Assembly (NCBI RefSeq): GCF_042767895.1
Contig: NC_091577.1
Location: 24,652,987 to 24,667,986, forward strand
DNA length: 15,000 nt
Reading direction: 5' to 3'
Source of the DNA: Penaeus vannamei
Taxonomy: Eukaryota > Arthropoda > Malacostraca > Decapoda > Penaeidae
Shown here: piece by piece, positions 1-7,700 of the stretch
Layout: the number at the start of each line of letters is the position of its first letter
Numbering within the stretch: the first letter of the stretch is position 1
Notes under the pieces: model-generated
What the model was told of the DNA's origin: nothing
Databases searched by the model: none
What the model saw: only the letters and a program-made list of their open reading frames with translations
Position numbers and translations under genes: made by a program

Positions 1-25
1 TGATGAACAGGCTCGAATTATTAAG
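1..25 (+). CDS. 3' end of an upstream exon of the giant spectrin-repeat gene (partial)
   Basis: The first 25 bases read as eight codons (DEQARIIK, with codons starting at base 2) and stop at AAG followed by GTTAGT, an acceptable donor. Splicing here joins them in phase 0 to the exon at 168. The combined peptide then has continuous spacing of hydrophobic residues (I, I, I, V, Y, I, I), as expected in the helices of a spectrin repeat. The true start of this exon lies outside the window. The assignment rests on the donor site, the matching phase and the helical continuity; the piece is too short for independent proof. Confidence 0.6.
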
Positions 26-167
26 GTTAGTTAATTAAAATATTGAGATAAGTAGTAACAGAAATAATTATGCATATTTCTTTTGATATTCTAATGATTT
101 TATAATGGCATTGTCATTCATATTATCATATTATTTCATATTGGCATTTAAATTAAACATTTTACAG
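26..167 (+). other. Intron, 142 nt
   Basis: The donor is GTTAGT at 26 and the acceptor ends in TTTTACAG at 167. The content is AT-rich with no coding signal. The reading frame that enters from the exon at 168 stays open upstream only by chance, to an ATG at 105; that ATG lies inside the intron and is not taken as a translation start. Confidence 0.6.
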
Positions 168-326
168 TCCATTTCTACTGAAGTCCAGAATTACAAAGGA
201 CATATTGAAAATATCCGGGACACTGCCGTGGACCTCATTAACCATGGGGCACTGTTCCAAGCACGTGTCCAGCCAGAACTAATTGAGATAAATCAGAGGT
301 GGGAAAACATCTTTAAAAATGTCCAG
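168..326 (+). CDS. Spectrin-repeat exon; probable MSP-300/nesprin-like giant protein
   Basis: This is a 53-codon internal exon, phase 0 at both ends, bounded by TTTACAG and GTAAGA. The peptide is amphipathic helix with heptad-like hydrophobics. It ends in a segment with E-I-N-Q-R-W-E followed by I and V, which is the conserved Trp-containing third helix of a spectrin repeat (pattern L/I-N-x-R-W). Helices of this family form three-helix bundles that act as elastic spacers in spectrin, dystrophin, spectraplakins and nesprins. The exon covers roughly the second half of a repeat, with the first helix on earlier exons. I prefer MSP-300/nesprin because the gene continues into several giant disordered exons. 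Spectraplakin (shot) and dystrophin remain possible. The family call is strong; the gene call is inference. Confidence 0.8.
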
Positions 327-1856
327 GTAAGATTTGCTGCTTGTGTCACTGTATTTCAGGTTATATATTAAGGGAAGGAGTATATGGTTGGAGATCCTTG
401 TTTAATGAAACATAAAAAAAAAAACGACTAATGATAAACCATGATATGTGGGTTTGAATTTATGCGGTATAGATTTTAATATCTGAAATAGTAACATGTT
501 CTCCTTCCTATTGGATGTTGTTATAATATTATTATGAAATATAAATGGCTTGAATCAGTGAATGTATAGTGTATGCTTACTGTCAGTAAAATTTATTCAT
601 TATGGTGCATTCAGAAATTTATGTATGTTAAAATAGTTTTGCTATTATATGAACTTCTCTGCTGCACGAATATATTGAGCCTTATTTATGTTACAAACAG
701 TTAAACATCTGTTTGGCAAAATACCAGAAGCTGCTGCTCATGTTAGTTTGTGTGTCAGTGATGTGATGCTCCAGAACTTTTGCATGTTGCATGTTGTGCT
801 TGGGAGGCTTGTGCATTGTTTGGCTCTCCTTTGAATGTTTGATTCCCTACTTTGGTGAGATAATGAAATCAAGAAAAATAATTTGATAATCAACTTCAGT
901 GTGCAATAATTCTCAAATACTGTGTTTTTTCAGTGATGATTTCCTATATTTTTTCACCTCCACTTCTAATTATTCTGCAGTGTGAAGAACTAATGTTACT
1001 AACCCTTTATTGTACTTTCAAGATATTTCATGGATATTTTCCCTCAGTTCCACATGTACTGATCACCATTTCTCTATGACCTGATGATCCCCAGACTTTG
1101 CTTTCCTCTCCAATTTTTATATGCATTTTATACTTCAAGGATATTCTGCTTTTGGGGGATAATGTGGCTTATTTTTGTATGGTATTGTGATTTCAAGTTT
1201 TATAGTATCTAGACAAATACTCAACCTGTTACAGTTTATCAGTGTCTAATATTTATTATGTTAGATGTGGCACTAATATTCTTAGTGCAGATGTATTTTT
1301 GCTTAAAAAAGTGTCTTTCACATGTCTTCTTAGAGACATATTCATGTTATTTAGAAGGCTGTTTATTAATTTCTAATATGACCCATAGTATACTTGCCAA
1401 TATGAGACTAATCCATGCTTTTGTTAAATTCCAATTGTACATTTGTAAACATGTATTGTACATATTATATCACTTTCATTGTTTGAGTTTAGACTAGGAT
1501 AGTTAGTGCCTGTAGCAGGATGTTTCTTTGGGTAAAGGTGTTTTGAGCTTATATGTGGCAGTCTAGCCAGGTTAGAGGGTTTTGTGTACATATATTGATT
1601 TCTTATCACAATTTGTGCTCAACTTCATTCTGTTACTTGTCTAATCACCTTCTTGCTGGCTCTCTCAACATTACATGTGGTGTCTGGTCTGTTAACCCTC
1701 CTGCTTCTGCTGGACTAGAACTTACGGCAGCAGCTTGATCTCACCAAGGTATTACATTCCAAACTGACTTGTAGAAGTTAAAAGTAGCAAGCCAGCAGAG
1801 TTCAGAGTTGAGTAGTGTCTAAATTGGTGAGAAAGATCCCATATGTGTCTTTTCAG
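327..1856 (+). other. Intron, 1,530 nt, no gene seen
   Basis: The donor is GTAAGA at 327 and the acceptor ends TGTCTTTTCAG at 1856. The sequence is AT-rich with stops in all frames. The short open stretches (for example 1258-1497 and 1553-1738) have intron-like composition and no recognisable protein, so they are not called. Minor structure: a short tandem TTGCATG near 779-795 and an imperfect hairpin formed by AAACAG at 695 and CTGTTT at 709. No RNA gene or transposon end was recognised. Confidence 0.75.
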
Positions 1857-1859
1857 CAG
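1851..1859 (+). promoter_or_regulatory. Tandem NAGNAG splice acceptor at the start of giant exon A
   Basis: The acceptor reads TTTCAGCAG, so splicing may occur after either CAG (base 1856 or 1859). The choice adds or removes a single Gln codon and keeps the frame. In such tandem sites the upstream AG is usually favoured when a pyrimidine tract precedes it, as here. Use of both sites is inference. Confidence 0.5.
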
Positions 1860-4493
1860 TGCTCTCAAGACATACAGGGGACAAGCCTTACTTCAGTTAC
1901 CCTGACAGCTGAGACACAAGGGTCCAGACCATCTCCCAGCCAAACCAACACTACCACTACCACCAACCTTTCCACCTTTAGCACTTCTGATGTACACGAA
2001 ACCTCTGTTACTACTAGTTTAACCTCCACAACTACACAACTCATTCATACCATGGGAACAACACAAGTGAGTGATGAATTAATGGTGCATGTACATCAAC
2101 AAGATGATGCCTCAACACCTGTCCAATCAAGCTGGGCTGGAGACAATACCTCAAAAAATGAGGAGCAAGAGAAAGGTGCTTCCCTTAGAAGTATTGGTCT
2201 TGTAAAGAGTGTGATGTCTACAGGTACCACACTTACCTCTCCAGTCATAGATGAAAGTGAAACAATGGAGGATGTTACTGAATCAAAATTAGTACAATCT
2301 GTTGAAGGGAAGCCAGTGAGTGAAATTTCAGAAACTCACAGGGAAACTGATGAGAATGATGTGCCAATTCCTGGACTTAAAACTGTTGATGTGTCTGATT
2401 CAATGGAAATGTTCTCATCAGCAGATAGTGCCAGGTGGGGAGAATCTTCTCTTGTAGATAGTGTTATCAAAGTTGAACCTAAAGAGAATCAAACAGCTGA
2501 TGAAGATCATACTCTGACACTTGTAACAAACACTGTCACCAAAAAAGTAGACAGGTCATCATCTGAGATGGAGGGAATTGATACAGAAACTGTTAAATAT
2601 GTCTTAGATGAGCAGCCATCTGATGATACAGAACAGAAAAAGATGAGTCTTGTTGAGGTGGAGGAAGTGAAAATGACAATATCCCATCTCTCCTTTAACA
2701 TTGCTGGGACATCTTCAGAGAAGAAAGTTGACAAAGTGGAGGCTGGCATTCTTGCCTGTGGTAGTTCTGAAGAATCACCAATAGACTCATCACTAGAAGT
2801 ATCTCCCACAGCAGAGTATCCTCCAAACAGCCTCCTTTCGAGTGACCTTTCTTCTCGGGATTCTCCTGGAAAAGACCGAAAGAGGAAGATCACAGAAAAT
2901 GATGATGACCTAGATAATTTTGATGAACTCATTGCAGGTCTTAAAGAAGTTGCAGAAAAGGATATTACTCTTTCAGCAGTTGAAAAAAATAGGAGGAGGA
3001 GTGCAGAGAAGGAGCTTGATCAGGATTTAAGTGGTGATGAGAGGTTCTCTCTTCTTAAGATCAGGAGGCGAGATGATGATGATTTAGAGTCTTTAGCCTC
3101 AGTTGACACTGACATGGCTCCTGCCTCTGAGACAAGTAGGGATTTTGAGGGCACTTTCTCTGATCTTGAATCAGTGACTGAGAGTGTGTCCTCCAAAGGA
3201 GATAATTTATTTGCACCAATGGGAGCTCATGGCCTTACTATTCTAGACACTTCTAGGAATGAGGAAGTAAGTACTGTAGAATTTATTTCTCAGCAGACAC
3301 AATTAGTTACAAGTGAAGCTGTCACACATGCATATATTAGTAGTTCACAGCAACTAGTTTCTCCAGAAAGTAAAGAATCTTTATCTGATATCATCAGTGC
3401 TAAAATCAGTAGCATATCAAGTGGTGTAACATCTGATAATAAGCAGTCTGTGACTGAAAAAGAAGTAAGTGAGAAAGATATTGATGCTGAAGAAGAAAGT
3501 CATGCTCAGAAAGATTATGAACAGCTTCCTGTTGAAAAACTGCAAGCTATGATTGCTGAGCTTGAAGAAGTTATGAGTGATGCAGAATTGAGTGATACTG
3601 AAGATGAAGAAGATCCACAAAGGAGAAGCGAATTACCTGCAGAAAAAATGGATGTTTCTGAAAACATTCAGAGATCCAAAACAGAACAGCTGCCTATTAA
3701 AGATGTGGTTATGAAAGATGATGCAGCAACTGAGGTGATGGAAGAGATTTTAGCACCAGATATTGACAAAACAAATAATGAGCTTTCAAGTACTGAGAAA
3801 GATGAGCCCATTACAGATTTGTCAGTAATAGTCAAAGAACGTTCTTTAGCTAAAGATGAAGTAAAGTGTGAAGCTGACCCAATTGAATTTAGAGTACAAG
3901 AAGTTCATGTTGGTGATGTTGAATTTGCCCAGGCAAAAGGTTTGTTTGAAAAAGATCCTGGTTCTCTTGAAACACCTGCAAGTGTAGTCAAAATTACTAC
4001 TCCTCTTCATGATGATGTAAGTAATGAGACTTCATCTATGACATCCACAAACAAGACCACAGAGATGAGTGATGATAAAGACAAGTCGGTACAAAAGGTT
4101 TCTGTGCAGAGTTCCCAAGTAGTACATGGGATAACCTATGTAAGTTCCACAGAAAATCGGCTTCCAGAGGCAGAGGAAGCAGTCCTGGTGACACTAATTT
4201 CAAGACCAAGTTCTGCAGAGGTGATGACTACAGATACTGAGTCAGCAGAAGGGAAGGCACTGATGGAGCTTGTTGAAGAGGAGGGCAGTGAGGCAGATGT
4301 AGTGGTCCCCGATACAGAAAAGAGCCAAGAGGGCACATCTGGTGCTCAAGGAACAGTTGAAAGTTTGTCAGCAACCTCAAGCAGCTCTTCAGATGAAGAT
4401 GACTCAAAAAAGAAGGAAAGAAGACCAACAGTTATTGAATGTCCCAGTTTCTCGGTAGCCTCACAAGAGGGAGGTGCTGAGAATTATAAAAAG
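1857..4493 (+). CDS. Giant exon A: 879-codon disordered acidic Ser/Thr-rich segment
   Basis: This internal exon is 2,637 nt, open throughout, phase 0 at both ends, with donor AAAAAG|GTAGGT. The frame stays open upstream to a GTG at 1815, but that lies in intron 2 of the window before the acceptor and is not a start. No folded domain is visible. It opens with a Thr/Ser-rich stretch (about 1940-2050, with a run of five Thr). A middle part follows with Ser-Pro sites and three Arg/Lys clusters beside Asp runs: KDRKRK at 2871, NRRRS at 2988 and RRRDDDD at 3063. A short likely helix (LQAMIAELEEV, about 3540) leads into an acidic SDTEDEEDP-type stretch. It ends with a Ser run followed by DEDD (about 4377-4408), a typical casein kinase 2 substrate pattern. 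The likely role is a flexible spacer or docking segment of a giant cytoskeletal protein; the exact function is unknown. Confidence 0.85.
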
Positions 4494-4754
4494 GTAGGTT
4501 TAATGTCTGAGACATATCTTAATGTCTACACAGAGTTAGATAAACTTTAGTTCTCTTTTTTTAATAGTGGTCACATTACTCTTTCAAAGCAGAATATCCA
4601 CTTTTGGTGACAGAGGGTTCTTTATGCTACTGCTACTACTACCTTCCTCTACTACTACTGCTGCTTAATTTTCTGTGATTACTTGTGCTCTTAATTTGTT
4701 TCATGTCTTTAGCATCCACTTGGATGTTGTAAGACCTTTAACCTTTGCTTTCAG
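4494..4754 (+). other. Intron, 261 nt, between giant exons A and B
   Basis: The donor is GTAGGT at 4494 and the acceptor ends TTTGCTTTCAG at 4754. Reading through the donor adds 18 residues and then meets TAG at 4548-4550, so retention would truncate the protein. The intron holds an imperfect CTA/CTG trinucleotide repeat at 4625-4665. It is the shortest gap between the giant exons. Confidence 0.8.
4625..4665. repeat. Imperfect CTA/CTG trinucleotide microsatellite
   Basis: Two blocks of CTA/CTG triplets (4625-4641 and about 4650-4665) are separated by a short pyrimidine stretch. It lies within the intron between exons A and B, about 90 bases before the acceptor. A simple repeat of this size is likely polymorphic. 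Confidence 0.6.
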
Positions 4755-4760
4755 GTAAAT
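4743..4760 (+). promoter_or_regulatory. Juxtaposed acceptor/donor (recursive-splice-like) at the start of giant exon B
   Basis: The acceptor CTTTGCTTTCAG is followed at once by GTAAAT, the first six bases of exon B. The upstream exon ends in AAAAAG, so the spliced junction reads AAG|GTAAAT, which resembles a functional donor. This is the ratchet-point / resplicing arrangement known from Drosophila Ubx cassettes and vertebrate recursive-splicing exons. The bases are seen directly; regulated use is inferred. Confidence 0.4.
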
Positions 4761-7700
4761 CCAGCATGTGAGATAGACAACTCTTCACTAGGCTCTGTCG
4801 CTATGTCTACTGGGCAGCATTCAGTACCTTCTACTATCCAATCTTTTGCTCCTTCTGAAGGTGTTAGTGACCAGTTCTCTGTTTTAAGCCAGAAGAATGT
4901 TTCAGGTGATGGGGATGCCCCAAAAAAGGATATGACACCAATTACAATGACACATGTTTCAAGTGGAATATCATCATCAATGATGGACTTCTTTTCGAGA
5001 CACAATGTATTGATTGTAGATACAGATGCAAAGGGACAAGATGGCACTGTCACTGTGGAACCAATGGAGGAAGATGAGGGGAAGATAGAAGAAGCTATGT
5101 GTTTGAACATCAGTGGTTCTGAAGCCCCAATTAGATCACCTTCTCCTATTCAGACTCTAGGCTCTGAAATTATGCAGGATCTTGGGAATATTAGAGAAAC
5201 TGTCCAAAAATTTTCATCCTCAGTAACGTCTTCTACTTCTTCAACAACCACAGTAGGAGCAGTTCAGACTTTTACAAGCCCTGCTGAAATGTGGTCTCAT
5301 TTTACAAGGGATATGCCTAGTGTAATGAATATCCAAAGCATGCAGTTTCAGTTTCCTGTTGCTGGTAACAAATCCAAGGTTGGTAGAAATGTTCCCATTG
5401 TTCTTGAAGATGAACAAGCCTCTTCAGACACAATGTCTGATGGAAATCTTGAGTCTCAGCCTGTTCTTGTTCCTACTCCAGTTGAAATGTCAGAGACAGC
5501 AGAAAGTACAGATGGTCACCAGATTGTGAAACCTATAGCATCATCTGAAATGCAGTATCCGACTGTCAGTAGCAAACCACAGGTGATTAGAGATATACCT
5601 ATTATGTTAGTTGAGGATGATCCAATTGACATGGACAAAACTTCTGAAAAAACTCCTGATTTACCACATGAAAGGCAAGGTATTGCTGTGTCCTGTGATG
5701 CAGTAACTGGTGGAGATGGAGTGTCAAAAGATATAAGTGATACTTTAGAAGGTGAATCTAATGTTAAAGAAGATATTTCAAATCCAACTCAGAATATTAC
5801 AGAAAAACTGAAAGATGATGAGACTGCTGCTTCCTTAATGCTGTCTGATTCATCTCATTCAGGCACCTCAGAGATCCAGACTCAAATGATTGAAGCTTCA
5901 GATGTAGAGAGTGGGTCACTGATTGAGGTTATTTACCAAGTGGAAGGATCTAAAGGAAGAAGAAAAGCAGTAGTAACTCCTCCTGATGAGGCTGGAATGG
6001 CTGAATTATTACAAGAGGCTTCACAATCTGATACTGTATCAAAGGGTTCACAAAATATTTCCAGTCAAGGTGCCTCTTCCAGAAAGATATCTGTAGCATC
6101 ACAGAGCATGATATTAGCTGAACAAGAGGTTGTAGAAAATATTACAGTCCAAACAGAACTACCTGAAGCCTGTGTGACATTTCAAGATTTACCAACAAAT
6201 ATTGCTGATGATATGGTAACCCCTCTATCAACAGAAATTGTTTATACTGAAGGAGCAGTCCCACAAGATGTTGAACGGAAAGTATCAGTTGGCTCAATGG
6301 AAGTAAGTGTTTCACTGAATGAGGTTGCTGGTAATTTAAAGATTCCAGATCAACCTGCTCAGTCTTTTGCACATGAACGGCAAACATCTCTTGCAGAACA
6401 TGAACAGTTCAGTGAATGTGTGGTAACAAAATCTGATGACATACTTCTAATGGATGTTGAAAGTCTAGATGGAAGACATACAGGCCGTAAAATATCAACT
6501 GCTTCCATGGAAGTACATGTTGAAAGTGGAGAAATTGCTGGTACTCTTGTAACAGGGTCTGGTCCCCCACAGTCTTTTGCTGCAGAAAGACAAGCTTCTC
6601 TTACAGCTGACAATATGAAAGATTTTGTTGCAGTAAGGTCTGAAGTGGTGCAGGTGGCTGGACCATTTTTGAGCTCCGAGGAACTTATCATACCTGACAT
6701 TCAGAGTGGTCTTATGACTGACAGTAACAGAGCATCACCAAGGGAAGAAAATCTAGAAAAACTCCCAACTGGATTTATTGATGCTGAAATGATGGAGAGT
6801 CAAATGAGTCAGTCTCAATCAAATGATTCCTTTTCCTCTGAAGATCAGTTGTCCAATCCATTTGCTCAAAATGTTGGTCAAGAAGCATCTGAAAATATGC
6901 CAAGTGCAAGTAAGTCAATTGAAACTGAGAGGAAAATATCAACTGCAACTGAAGAATTTACATTTGCAGAGCAAGAGGTAGTATCTGCAATATCCACACC
7001 ACTTTTACAGACTCAGTCATTTACTTATCCACAAGATATATCCCTAACAGTGAAGGAAAATTTGGCTGAGGGTGCTGTACTTAGTAGTGTTATCCAGATG
7101 AAAAATTCATGTCCAGAAGAGGATAAACAAGTAGAGAGAAAATTATCTACTGCAACCAAGGCAGTTGAAGTTATACCTTATGAAATACCTGAGGCTGTGG
7201 GCACAGCTGGTGTAGAAACTCGAGCATTTGCTTTGGAGAGAAGTGCTTCAGAGACAGGTAGAGAGATTCTAAAGGAGGCCGTCTTGGTTTCTCCAGAAAC
7301 AATTCTTCAGGGAACCCCACAAGAATGTGAAAGTCGTGAAGCAACTGTTAGAAGTTCAGCCCCATATTTGGTTGCAACTGATTTTGCTCAGAGAAAAATA
7401 TCTGTTGCTTCTGATCTGGAAGTGTTGGAAGTAATAGAGAGACCTGATCAATTTGAACCTTTGATTGAACAGTCTTTGACAGATGAAACCACAATAACAT
7501 CTACTGAAGGACTCGAGTCAGTTAACATGAAAGATCTAGCATGCAAAGCTGCTAATGAAAGTGGTAGAAAGATCTCAACAGCTTCGATGGAAATACAGGA
7601 GTCATACTCTGAAGCATTGTGTGAGAAACAATTGTACTTACCTGAGAGATATGCATGTACTGTTGAAGTTCCTGAGCTTTATAGCTGTAAAGATGATGTT

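Noticed and set aside
1258..1497. Open frame of 79 codons in the intron before exon A
   Set aside because: AT-rich intron composition, no recognisable family, no splice or start context.
1815..1856. GTG at 1815 as the start of the 911-codon frame
   Set aside because: The TTTTCAG acceptor at 1856 in matching phase explains the open frame; the 42 bases before it are intron that happens to be open.
1945..2050. Thr/Ser-rich stretch as a secreted mucin domain
   Set aside because: No signal peptide or membrane segment in reach, and it lies in the middle of a cytoskeletal-type protein; composition alone does not support a mucin.
2507..2932. Antisense open frame of 141 codons opposite exon A
   Set aside because: It mirrors Ser/Glu-rich coding sequence on the + strand; its Ser/Phe/Leu-rich peptide is what the complement of acidic codons yields. 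The other minus-strand frames (for example 4751-5110, 6359-6700, 12302-12724) are the same kind of shadow.
4803..4805. ATG at 4803 as the start of an independent protein
   Set aside because: The frame is open back to the acceptor at 4755 in phase 0, and exon A ends in phase 0 just upstream. No promoter evidence is visible, although an internal transcript start cannot be excluded.
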